Below are positions 48,821-59,850 of a stretch of DNA of 64,000 bases, piece after piece. Each line of letters begins with the position of its first letter. The first letter of the stretch is position 1. Origin of the DNA: Nectonema munidae (taxonomy: Eukaryota; Nematomorpha; Nectonematoida; Nectonematidae); assembly GCA_030549495.1 (NCBI GenBank), contig JAUIRK010001043.1, positions 62,001 through 126,000 on the forward strand, given 5' to 3'. The translations under genes were made by a program, and so were the position numbers. The notes under the pieces are model-generated. The model did not search any database and was not told the origin of the DNA. It saw only the letters and a list, made by a program, of their open reading frames with translations.

Positions 48821-51181
48821 GTTTCAGATTATATTTTCTGAAATTTTTTCTTCTATATTTTTATAGAAGAGAATAAGTTTCAGGAAAAATTTACTTATGT
48901 AATTGATTTCACAAAGACAGCTTCACTTGGATCTTCATTCCTAATGAAAATAACAGAGAAGGTTCATTCTCAAAAGAACACAATCTCTTTCATTTCTCAT
49001 TCATAATATTCTCATTTCGAATTGGGATAATTTCAACGATATATTTTTTGTATGTTTTTGTTCTTTATATTGTTTTACTTTAAAATATCCTACAAAATAT
49101 TTACTTTTCTACAAACACTATTTTAAGGTTAGAAGACACGAAAACTTTTGGTAAAAATATTTTAAATTTTGGTTTTTTAATAAATCAAAAATTTTCAAAT
49201 AAATTTCGATTTTTTTCCACATAAACATTGTTTTTTTAAATATGATATGGTAATTAAGATTATCTTATTCTAATAAATTTTTAAAATATTCTTTACCGTG
49301 TTTAAGTACTTTTAAACATAAACAAAATTCATTAATGTATAGTTAAACAACAATTTGGTTAATAATAATAATTGTTCAATTTTAGATATTAATCTAGGTA
49401 ATTTACAATTCTCTTAATAGAGAGTGAAAGTATAATAAACAAAATAAAAAAAAACTAACTAAAAATAAACAAAAAAATTTTTTATTTATTTTTTTTTTAA
49501 ATAAATACAATCTAAAAATTTTGTAGTAAAGAAAAAAAAGGTTTCTAGTGATCCTTACTATAGCTTACTATTTTTTATGAGTGAAACTTTTCTTATAGCC
49601 AACTTTTGGAGGTAGAAAAATTCTTTGTAATTGACTTTTTTTATACTCTTCGAGTACCTAATGGTTCCATTAAAGTAGATATTGTAAACATCATATAGAA
49701 GAAAGTCATGACAGCATTTTTTCCGGATTCCGAACATACCTTTATAAATGTGAAATATTTTAGGGTGAGTATTTTGAATGTGAGATCGAGAAATTGAATC
49801 CGGCCTTTCAAACACAAACCCTTTTTTTAAATCAGAGAGTGTTTGAGGGAGGGTTGAATAACTTACTCTGAATCTTAATTCCTTGATCAAATACAGAATC
49901 AAAATCAAAAAGAACAAAAAAGATTTCAAAGTTTGTTTTATATGCCTTCAAAACTAAAATTCATACCTTCTAACATACTGCTTACTTCCTGCCTTCCTAT
50001 TGCTGTAAAAACATTTTAATTCAAATTAATTGAGCATTTAAATGTTCAAAGTTTAAAAATTTGAAATTCTTACCACTACCTATAAAAAATCAGAATATAT
50101 TAAAAGTAAAGTGCAGAATAAATCAAAAATCAATATATTTATAATCAAAATTGATTCATTCATACTTAAAGAATCTATTCAAACATTTATGAAGACCAAT
50201 ACGCACAATATTTTTTGCTGCAAAATTTGAATTTGCGTGTTTTTTGTTCAAGAAGAAATTGAAAAATGTTTTTATACCTCACATTTTCTCCCTATTTTAC
50301 TTCTACGAGGTGCTTTTCAGGGGATTTTCATATGTCGGGGAAGAGGTAGGGCCAAAATTTGCCATTTGTTGAAACCGAAATAATTTCAGAATCAGTGCCT
50401 TCATCGCTTTTCCTTATGATCAGACGTTGAAACGCGACTTTCTCCGTTGATGCAAAAAGCATCACGACTTGCAACAAACACTATCAACAAGATCGCATTA
50501 GAATGAATAGAGCAGTGATTGTGGAGTCTTGGCCATTTCATTTCGGAAAAAACTACGGGAATAAAGGGCATGGGATGGAAGTGATACGATTTTCCTGATA
50601 ACTGTTGGTTTGCTTTTTTCTTTACTCGATCTATGTTTAATGTTGCTGGAAAGAGGACCGAAAATAAAGATAACAAAAACTTCCTTAAGAATTATAATGT
50701 GAATTGGTGTTTTGGAAAGAGTTGAACAAGTAAAATAAAATTTAACACTTTGAAAATCAAGGGGTATAATCAGTTTTCTTACAAATTTTATTCTTTCTCT
50801 TCTTATTTTTTAAGATGAATTTTGGGATCAAAAGAAAAGTAAATGTTAGATGTTTCCCTGAAATTGAAATGCGCTAAATCTAAATCACCAGCTCACAATT
50901 GCTCTCTCAATATATCGGGAAAATTGTAAAATGTTCTCCACGTTAAAGAGCATCATTGAAGAGTTCTTGATATGTTTTACCATTTACACATTTGTCTGCT
51001 TTTAAGTAAAAGTTTAGTTTTCCCAAAAATCATACTTTTATAAAAAAAATCGATAAAATTTGTTGCAAAAAACTTCTTTCAAACTTCATAGTTAAAAAAT
51101 TTAATTAAAATAATAATTAAAAAGTTTTGACAAATTCTTCCTGACAGTTTCATTACTTTAAAAAAATGTTAGTTAGAACAT
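48821..51181. other. Non-coding stretch, nothing recognised
   Basis: AT-rich. The minus-strand open frames at 49.56-49.93 and 50.40-50.68 kb lack any domain. The second lies in a less AT-rich patch and is the only one worth a database check. Confidence 0.35.
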
Positions 51182-51404
51182 CAGTGCCGGTTCTACCAAG
51201 TTTTTTTTCTTGAAAGATTTAGATTCTGCAAAAAAGATAAAAACCACAAAATTCAAAAGCAAAAATTTATTTTAAGGAAGAAATATAAAAGAAGGATTTA
51301 AGAAAACTTTAAAAAATAACTTTAAAGGCTTTTTCGACGCATTTTTGAACTAAGCTACATTTTTGATAGTAGCTACATCTGCTACTATGTTAATCCGGCA
51401 CTGG
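51182..51404. mobile_element. hAT-like MITE
   Basis: Starts CAGTGCCGGTTCTACC and ends TTAATCCGGCACTG, so CAGTGCCGG and its complement form 9-bp perfect ends inside a longer imperfect repeat. The CAGTG start fits hAT. The adjacent 8 bp on the two sides are only partly alike (TAGAACAT and GTTAAGAT), so the target duplication has decayed or the class is different. It is 223 bp with no coding capacity. Confidence 0.6.
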
Positions 51405-51862
51405 TTAAGATAAATAATGTCATATTTATTGAAATATTTTTGCGATATTGAGTAATGTTTAGATCTTGGTCATTGAAATGTTGTGGGAAATTGCTTGCAT
51501 TAAAAAAAACTTTTTGAGAAACTTTTTATATTTTTAATGAAAGTAAATCTTTTGAAAGAAATTTTCGCACTAAATTTTTTCTCAGTTTCAAATAAAAAAA
51601 ATACAACGTGTACTAAATTGACTGAGTGTTTATAAAAAAGGTGCAGATATATTTTTTCTAGTATTTCTTTGCATACTAAAAAGGTCGCTGTTACAAAAGT
51701 GAATTTTACTGACTAATCTTTAGAGATTTTCTGTATTTTTTAAAAAGTGAAAACCTGCAGAGAAGGAGAAAAGGAATGTGATCACAAAAACGGCGAAGAA
51801 GAAAGTGAATTTCATTTGTGCGTGAAAGTCTTCTCACAAGATGGAATTTGGTTGAAGCTTTG

Positions 51863-52048
51863 CAAAGAAGCAAAAAAGTATTTTTTGTGCACATATCATC
51901 ATTATATATCATGCAAAAATGGCTTCAAGCTTCCTTGAATAATAGTTCATTTGACCAAAGAAGCAAAAAAGTATTTTTTGTGCACATATCATCATTATAT
52001 ATCATGCAAAAATGGCTTCAAGCTTCCTTGAATAATAGTTCATTTGAC
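51863..52048. repeat. Perfect 93-bp tandem duplication
   Basis: Two copies, 51863-51955 and 51956-52048, are identical over all 93 bases (start CAAAGAAGCAAAAAAGTATT, end AATAATAGTTCATTTGAC). Because 93 is a multiple of three, an open frame runs through both, but its composition and lack of homologues by eye argue against a gene. Perfect identity implies a very recent event or an assembly artefact. Confidence 0.85.
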
Positions 52049-52339
52049 ACTCTTTTGCAAGAGATCTGAAACAAGATTGGATCGCGCAATTTTAAATCAG
52101 CGAATCGTCCAACCAATGAAAATGGCTTGCTATGTATGCGGTAAGAATTCAGCTAAATCATTAAAATTCTGAAAGAAATCATCTTCTTCATCACTTAGAT
52201 ATAAAAAGTTGTTCATATATTGGTTCATTCTCGAAACATGTCATGCATAATTTTTTACTCATACATCTCTCTGTCTTTGTTACTCATTTTCCATCAATCA
52301 ATCAATCAACTAGCAGAAATTATCGAGAATATATTATAG

Positions 52340-52596
52340 ATGGGTCCACATTTCTACTCAAAGCGACCTCACATCATGTTCGACAAAGCTCATAAATTTA
52401 AATTTATAATATTTTTTTTCGCATAAAATTTTTCAATAATAATAATCCTATAGGTGTATTGTAAAATATATTTAATGATGAATAATTAAGTCAGCAATAT
52501 TTATTTTTTATAAAAATTGTTTGAAAATGACATGGTGAAAAATATTACTCGCTGCTGGTCTAAGTAAACCGAACACTTTTAGGCGTCGTTGATTTG
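52340..52596 (-). repeat. 257-bp element, copy 2 of the inverted pair
   Basis: Complement of the element at 41896-42152, same length, six differences. Its flanks (TATTATAG left, ATTATTTCTTC right) are unrelated to those of copy 1, so it is a dispersed element and not the edge of a larger inverted duplication. Confidence 0.8.
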
Positions 52597-53656
52597 ATTA
52601 TTTCTTCTTCTCTCTCCTCATTCTCTTTCATTCATCATGAAAAGTCAGCATTAGCCTTTTCTGACCTTTAAAAAAGTAACTAATATATCGCCATAATTTT
52701 TTTTTATTTTTATTGAATATTTCTCACATCTATAGAAACCAGGAGAGAAGGAATAAAAACTCTTCAATATAAAGTTCTCATATTGAAAATAATTAAAAAA
52801 TATTTTGACAATTATTTTTTGTTTTGAATATTGATCCTCATTGAAAGATCATGAGAAATTTATTAAAAATCGTGAATATCGGATTTTCCACATTTTTGAA
52901 GTAAATAGTCAAAACCTAGGAATGTTTTATACGAAGTTAAGTGTAAAAAAGGAAAACCTTTCGTATTACAAGGAAACACGCATTCATTAAATTCACTTAT
53001 TTTGTTTGAAGAAAAAGCATACGACGAGAAAAACATTGCATGTTTACGCTTTAAAAATAGAATTGCCAGATGTTTCGATTTTTTTGGGAGTGCCATGCTT
53101 TTAACGGTGCTTTCGAATCTCGGGAAATTAGAGGAAGTTGAGAAGAGCAACAGCTACAAACTTGATTGATCGTTTTCTTTTTTTAGAACAAAAACTTCTT
53201 CCTTATCCTTTCACGCATCTTGCATATTAAGTATCATTTTGGTAGGAAACAAAAAATTTTCTTTATTTAGTTTTTTGAAGCTCGTTGTCGAACTTTTTGC
53301 TTTAAAAGTCACACAACGATGCCCTATTTGCATATTGAAGCTTTTTTTTATCTCATTTTTAGTAATTTATGTGCGATGAAGTCTAGAATTAAAACTTGTA
53401 CAATTTTTATTCCGTCTGCTGCTTCGAAGTCCAAGGCTTCAGCAAATTTTTATATCATCTCGCACGTCAGATTTTTATATGAAGTTTCCGAAGTCTAATC
53501 CCTAACTACAAGAGTGATGATTTCTACTCCTTACTCTGTTTAACCACTTGATAATGAGAATGCCATTAGAGTTTCAACCAATGAAAATCATCTACTTTAA
53601 ATATACAAAATTACAAAGAAAAAGAAGACAGACAATTAGTTTTCAAAACGTTGTTA
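52597..53656. other. Non-coding stretch with one unassigned minus-strand open frame
   Basis: A 95-codon frame at 52863-53150 (minus) has fairly even composition (for example NECVFPCNTKGFPFLHLTSY) but no domain I recognise. It could be chance or a decayed coding piece. Nothing else is seen. Confidence 0.3.
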
Positions 53657-55735
53657 TTAACCCTATTAGTGCTGGGTGCGTAACCCCCCCCCCCCCCCCA
53701 ATAATTGTACAAAATTGGCTGCATCATATACCTTCAAATTTCGTGACTTTTCCTAAAATTGCTAGCTGTACCTTTTGATACCATTTTCATGGTAGTTGAA
53801 TGACCCTTTCAAGTCAAAAACTGTCAATCAAAATCAAAAATTAACATTTTCAGCAAAATTTTGACATTATCTGTACTTAACCTTATAACTTAGGGTTTAT
53901 ATTATATACTACCTTGAACATTTATAATTATATGCAGTTTTGAACGCATAACACTTTATATATTTAATTATTTTAATAATCATGACTACTTTTTAGAAAA
54001 TGTCAATCAAAATTTTGATTTATCAGAAATATATCAAAAAAAATATTCCTTCAAATTTTACATAAAATATATGTTTTTATACTAAATCTGCCACGCTGTC
54101 TGCATTACTGGACTCATTTTTTACATTTAGGATTTGAAAATACCTATAAGTATCAATCAAATTTGCGTTTAGTTCTAAAATTTGTTTCCAAAAATATTGA
54201 TTCAACTTTTTCCTGAAATTTATGTTTTTATACCAATTCGACCATGCTGATTTCATTTCTGGACTCAGTTTTTGCATTTAGAGGTTTTACTGCCAATGTC
54301 AATCAAATTTGCGCTTTATGTCTGAAAACGATATCCAATCTCTCTAATTTTACATTAAATATATGTTTTTATACCAATTCAACCATGATAGTTTTATTTC
54401 TGAAATCAGTTTTTGCATTTTGAGGTTTTAAAATGTCTGAAAATGTATATCAATTGTTTGATTTACGTCTAATGTCGACAGAAATATTTTTGAAATTTAA
54501 ATAAAATATCTGTTTTTATGCCAAATGAAAGATGCTGGTTTCATTTTTGGAAACAGATTTGACATTTATCGTTTTAAAATATCTGAAAGCTTCAATCAGA
54601 TTTGAGGTTTACTTCTAGATACTGTCTTCAAAAATATTTTCAAAAAAATAAAATATCTCTTTCAAATAAAATATCTGCTTATATACCAAATCGACTATGC
54701 TTATTTAATTAGTGATGTATGCATGAAAATCAGTTCTGTAAATTTTTTCCAAAAAATCGTTATATAGTAAAAATATACTCATTTTTTTTGTATGGCTTAT
54801 AATACTCTCTTCAATCATCTTGAGTATGAAATATTTATTTTTAAAAAAACAAAACATATTATAAAATCTTTTGAAGATTAGTATGAGAGAAGGAAGCAAA
54901 CTGAAAACTAATTAAAAAGAGAAAGTGTGATCAAAAGAAATAATTAAAAAAAGTATGTATCTTGACTAAATGGAAGATTTACCATGTTCTAATGAAATAA
55001 GAAGTTGTGTAATAATCTAATATTTAGTGATTCAAAAAAGATTTTGACATAGAAAAGAAGTACCTCTTTTACAAGTGAATAATATTTAAATCTATAGCTT
55101 ATTGATCAAGAATTAATTACAATGATCATTTAACTAAGACAGGGTAGGAAATCTAAAAATTTAGATAGGTCAGAGTTTTCAAAAATGGCGCAGGTGCGAA
55201 TATATGAACTCTTAAATTTAAATTGAATTTGTCCATCTTTTTCCTTTTGCGTGAAAGAGAGAATCTTTTAGATGAAGAAGGTAGTAATTATATGTTAAAT
55301 ATTGATAATAAAATACACGATACTGATAAAACATTTTGAGAAGCTTCCCTTTTTCGCCTTTTTGAGGATGAGTCTTTGGTATTTATGTAAAATATATTCA
55401 TGAACTCAGTGATATTTTACAGAGAAAATGACATCAAATATATCATAAAAGTTCTAATTGCTATATATCTGAATTTTTGAAAATAATTAAACTTCTCAGA
55501 TTTTGACTTTGTACAGCTTAATTTAAAGAGAATCAAAAGATCAAATGAAAAAGAGCAATAGAATAACATTTTGATAAATTTTGTTCAAAATCATATACAG
55601 TGATATTCGTATAAAACGATTTCGTTTAAAACGAACTTAACTTATAACGAAGAGTTTTTACGGTCTCTTTAAAACTATAACAAATTTTATCAAAACTGCG
55701 TTCATAAATAAATTTCATAAAATTATTTTTTACAG
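53657..55735 (+). mobile_element. Right arm: satellite-bearing repeat starting with a piggyBac-like TTAA end
   Basis: Opens at TTAACCCTATTAGTGCTGGG (53657), followed by TGCGTAA and 16 C residues (53684-53699). From about 53715 to 55735 it is the inverted counterpart of 32610-35265. It carries about five satellite units, then non-repetitive sequence, and at 55598 a pogo/Tigger-like start TACAGTGATATTCGTATAAA with TTCGTTTAAAACGAA repeats. The same opening motif, TTAAGCCTATTAGTGCTGGG, occurs at 57516. No transposase is recognised. The far end is not defined, and the pogo-like end suggests nesting of a second element. Confidence 0.65.
54066..54715 (+). repeat. Tandem array of about 5 units of ~147 bp (right arm)
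   Basis: The marker ATATGTTTTTATACCAA(A/T)TC(G/A)AC recurs at about 54067, 54221, 54361, 54510 and 54673. Units contain TGCTGATTTCATTTCTGGAC and GTCAATCAAATTTGCG. They are the inverted counterparts of the left-arm units. Confidence 0.75.
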
Positions 55736-56489
55736 AATTTTTTAGAACACGATTTTAAAGTGAATGGAAAATATATTTTGCGCGTTTGCTTAGCTTTTAC
55801 TCATGGCTATGATGATGTTGATGCGGATAATGACGAGATAAATTTAAGAAGCACGGTGAGTATTGTAAGAGATGCAGTAAAACTTAACGACATAGTGTAA
55901 ACTTCGAAATCTGTTGATAAACTTACAAGCCTGAGAAGAATCATTTCAATTATTTTGAAGATGATCAAAATACAGGTGGGTATGGCTGCGTGAATTGATG
56001 CACAAAAAAACTGTATTGTTCTTATTTTATGGAATAAACTTTTGTAAATGCTTTTTTCTCAAAATTGTTAGACTTAATATTTTTTGGAATACGTTGACAA
56101 TCATGATTTCAAATATTATTATCATTAATTTATTGAAAACAAATAATATCATCATATAAAATATAATCAATTTTCTTAAATTTTTTCTCAAACCGAATTA
56201 ACTTTTAACCAGGCCAAGTTACCTGCTTAATTATTATATTTATTATGCTTTTAATCATTCAGTTTGGTATTTCTAAAAATTCTGAAATTAACCACTTGCA
56301 TAAAAAGAGTTAAATACTTACTCCATTCTTTCTCACTCAGTTCTTCTCTCATCGACAATATTTTTATCAACTTCAATACTCTAGTCTAGTTCAAAACATA
56401 ACTTCTTTTGTGACTTTTCTCCTTTAGAAAAATCCTAAAACTCGTTTTAGACAAAATTGAATATATCCAATCTATATAAACATTTGTCT
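55736..56489. other. Non-coding stretch, possible pogo-type remnant at its start
   Basis: A short acidic open stretch near 55796-55900 (GYDDVDADNDEINLRSTVSI) lies about 200 bp inside the pogo-like end at 55598. It recalls the acidic C-terminal tail of Tigger transposases, but the match is weak. The rest is AT-rich with nothing recognised. Confidence 0.25.
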
Positions 56490-57080
56490 GTGAATTTTTA
56501 GATGAAACAAAAAGAAGATGGTCATTTCTGCCAGGATTCATTCAAATCTTTAACCAAAACAATAGGATTAACGCCATCTATAATCATCTTCATAGATTGG
56601 CTACCTCAGAACATATGTAAAGAGAAACTTGTTAGATGATACTCTCTTCGTATCATATGGTGATGCATTGTGCATGAATTATGAAACAAATTAAGGAATC
56701 AAGAAAGTGCTTTCTCGATTTAATATCGGCTTCAAGGTGAGAAAGTTTCAGAAAAAGATTCATATTGTGTTTGGTCGTCTTGAAGGAGAAACTTCTAGTT
56801 TAGATGTCCTTTCCCAAAGTGATTGCGAACGCATGGGTTCAAATATCAGTGAAGAAGATCAAGAAATAGAAGGGGGAGAAAGAATCTCACTGAGAGCACG
56901 AGATGGAACAGAGTATTTCTTGGAACCAAAAGAAGTTTAAGGAAGAAGATCATCAACCAACATCATTTGAACTAGAACAGGTCACAAAGGGTGATGCTAA
57001 AAATGTGGAAGATTCGGGAAAAGTTTCAGTCTTTTTTGTATGATGAACCATATTTATGGTATGCATCAGAGAAAGAATAA
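56490..57080 (+). pseudogene. Decayed coding sequence of unknown family, next to a telomere-like tract
   Basis: Several short open stretches of clearly protein-like composition cluster here in sequence richer in GC than its surroundings. One at about 56504-56638 begins MKQKEDGHFCQDSFKSLTKT. The best, at about 56752-56940, follows a TTTCAG acceptor-like site and reads KKIHIVFGRLEGETSSLDVL, then SQSDCERMGSNISEEDQEIE and GGERISLRARDGTEYFLEPK. No family is recognised. It is either one real exon of an unseen gene or, more likely, a broken coding remnant. A TTAGGG tract follows on the same strand about 30 bp later. Confidence 0.35.
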
Positions 57081-57110
57081 AAGAGAACTACAGGAAAAAA
57101 TTTACTTAGA

Positions 57111-57146
57111 GTTAGGGTTAGGGTTAGGGGTTAGGGGTTAGGTTAG
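57111..57146 (+). repeat. Interstitial telomere-like tract (TTAGGG on the + strand)
   Basis: About six units of TTAGGG and TTAGGGG/TTAGG variants in a row. It is longer but less perfect than the tract at 43345-43366 and in the opposite orientation. Confidence 0.85.
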
Positions 57147-57515
57147 TGCAAAAAGTATGATCAAAATATTTCACAAACTTTCTGGATATTACTGTTAATA
57201 ATACAGGCTGGCTACCAACATTTGTCAACTGAATTCCAGGCTTTTAAGAAATTTTTATATATTTTGGCATTGTCTGTAACTTCTGTGTTCACTTTTCTGA
57301 GAGAATACAACTTATCAGCAAGAGCTCAAAAGCGAAAAGAAGATTAATATAGATTATTGATTTATTGATATATTATTTATTGATATTATTGATAGATTAT
57401 TGATATATTAAGATGAATTTACTATTGAAAATTTTAAAGGTGTTTTTTCTTGCAATTGGAGAATATTTGCAAGTATACCATATTTTTCCAGTTTTTCTTT
57501 AGTTGTTACAGTACC

Positions 57516-57840
57516 TTAAGCCTATTAGTGCTGGGCAAAATTTGTCCGCTCAAGTGCTGGGGGCGTAAAGTGCCACCCTCCCGTATTTTTCTCAGATATT
57601 AATACGTTTTTATAAATATTTTTAATGTTACATATATATTTCAACTAAGCTGAATTCAGTGGCGATGTCCGTTTTTTATCAAAATCAATCAAACCCGTCA
57701 AAAAATGATTTATATTTGACAGCTCATCTCAAAAAGGAACTTTTTATTTAAATAATTATATAAAGTTTTTACACATGTATACCCATTTTCAAACATGCTG
57801 AATTCAGTAGTGTTATTCATTTTTTATGAAAATTTAATTT
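57516..57840 (+). repeat. Further copy of the satellite-bearing family
   Basis: Starts TTAAGCCTATTAGTGCTGGG, almost the same opening as 53657, followed by GGGCGTAA and a C-rich patch. Two units follow whose marker (A/T)GCTGAATTCAGT(G/A)G is spaced 148 bp apart (about 57649 and 57797). This is the same period as the arrays in the two long arms, with a diverged unit sequence. Confidence 0.55.
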
Positions 57841-59155
57841 TTTTAGGATTGAATGAGAAATTTCCAATCGCCTCGCGTTTCAAAACTAAACGTAACCAAC
57901 TTTCCAGTTCATTTTTGAAAAAGGCGCAAAAAACAATGGAAAATGCCAGCAATAAAAGCAAAAACTGTATTCTACGTGGAACTAACACATCAGTGTAATA
58001 TTTAACTACTGCCTCATGAGAATTATTTACAAAACTATAAAACTGGCTTCATGCTAGTCCATCTTTTCTAAAAAAAAAAATTTCAAACCAAAATGTAAAG
58101 CAATCTAAAGTGAAGATACCTCAAAGAAAAAAGAGTAGTTTATCCTTATGAGATGGAGACTAGAGTAAATTGAAAACCTTTCAATTGACGGCTGGCCCAT
58201 TCATCGACAAATGAAGAAGCATCTCTTCGTTTAAACAGGCTAATGACTCCAAGAAATTGTGCAACAAGTGTTCAGCATTTGATCGATTTAAAAATTTTGA
58301 ATCAAAGTAACGAGTATTGGTGTTTATTGATTCATTTCAGAATCTAATCAGGATTCCTACTTCCAATCAAAGGAGTATGAATCAAAAGGGGGATTCGTTT
58401 ATTAGTTTGATCACTGAAAAAAATAACTAGTTATAATTACCAATCATATTTGTATTTCATTTTTAAGAGTTTGTAAATAATCTCTTTACAACTTCTTATG
58501 TTTGTAGACAGACACACTTGATGAACGCATCTGTATATAAAGAACAGATGAGTATGATAAAAAAGTAAATCATGCAGTACGAGTGTCTACGCATATTCAT
58601 CTTTGTCATTTTCTTTCTCTCTTCTTATTTTCTCTCTTTCTGTTCGTTACTTGTTTCTTACAATATTATTACTCTGAAAAGGGAGCAAAGTGAATCTAAT
58701 ATGCAAGTTAAATTAGTTTTGACTACAGAGTAAAGTTTTTAAAAATTTTTTATTCTAGCCTAAGATCTCAAGTTTGATTTGTTAGCAATTAAAGTACTTG
58801 TTTTAACGTGCTTTTGTTTTGACCTTGAGTTTCCCAAATGTGTCAAAAAAACACTATGCTTTATCTTGTGATCTTTTCCAATAAGACCTATAAACTCGAA
58901 AGAGAGTTAAACGAAAAATGATTTTTAAATAATCATTACTGCTTTTTACAATAAAATTCTTATTTGCTTATATTTATTTTTTCAATTTTTAAATTATATC
59001 GTAAAAATTTAAATTTTACAATAGTTTTTAATTTTTAAAGAATTGATTTTATGATTAAAGATAGGGTGATAAATTTTCATTATAGAGTAGAGGCATTAGT
59101 ATATTTTTTTGAACCCACAAATTCCATATAAAGTATAAAATATTAGTATCTTATT
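57841..59155. other. Non-coding stretch
   Basis: No gene is supported; the open frame at 57.8-58.0 kb has no domain. The region 58.18-58.33 kb is less AT-rich but gives no recognised protein. Confidence 0.4.
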
Positions 59156-59219
59156 ATAACGGAGTTTTTTGTAATATTAACAAAATTAACAAAGCTAATA
59201 TTAATAGTTACAATTCAAG

Positions 59220-59480
59220 GTATTAGTAAATATAAATATAATTGGTGATTTAAGCAAATTTTATTGCGTCTCTTAAAGTCGAAGTATTAGTAATTACAAA
59301 TATAATTTGTGAATAAAACAAATTTGGTTGTGTCTGTTACAAATGGGAGTAATAGTAATTACAAGTAAAATCTCTGTACTTAACAGATTTGTTTGTATAA
59401 GTTTCAAATTAAACTAACAGTATTAACAAATAAAATCTTGTAAGTCTGACAAATATATCAGTAGTAATTACTAATCAATT
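59220..59480. repeat. Tandem repeat, ~4 units of 64-65 bp
   Basis: The marker GTA(T/A)TAGTAATTACAA(A/G)TA recurs at 59220, 59284, 59349 and about 59414. Each is followed by AT-rich sequence with AACA(A/G)ATTTG(T/G)TTG. Units are clearly diverged, and a weaker unit may precede at about 59156. Confidence 0.6.
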
Positions 59481-59541
59481 AGTGGTTTTTTGGACAGAGA
59501 TAATCGCAAGTTATATTCGTAATCATAACAAAATTTTTTTC

Positions 59542-59805
59542 TCAGTGATCGATTGTAAGTTTGCAAAGCATATTTGATAAGAGAACCACGCTTTGTTCTT
59601 CCAAGCGGAAATTTTCTAGCAATGTTGCTATGTGGAGCAAGGATCTGAATGAGAAATAAGAGTTGTCAGCCTTTAAAATCCAAAGTATGTCAGTAGTTAA
59701 AGTTGATTTGATGCTGACATCTTCAACTAATCTAGTCATAAGAAGTAGTAGATGCACTTGATGACTCGCCCCCGGCTCAAGTTGTGCCAGCTTTGGCAAC
59801 ATCGG
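59542..59805 (-). other. Unassigned minus-strand open frame, possible gene fragment
   Basis: An 86-codon frame begins MLPKLAQLEPGASHQVHLLL, LMTRLVEDVSIKSTL. The leucine-rich stretch LMTRLVEDV faintly recalls a helical repeat of exportin-5-type karyopherins (L-RL-EDV---QT), but that rests on about 15 residues. An acceptor-like CTTATTTCTCATTCAG on the minus strand near 59643 would split the frame, so the two halves need not belong together. It is less AT-rich than its surroundings. It could be an exon, a pseudogene piece, or part of a repeat: the bases just outside (59807-59850) recur at 37829-37870. Confidence 0.3.
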
Positions 59806-59850
59806 GGTTTTAGTGTAGTACGCTCATAGCGTGAGTCTTTATGGCATCAC

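Noticed and set aside
53548-53778. 76-codon plus-strand frame with a proline run
   Set aside because: The prolines come from the poly-C run of the piggyBac-like end at 53657; not a gene.
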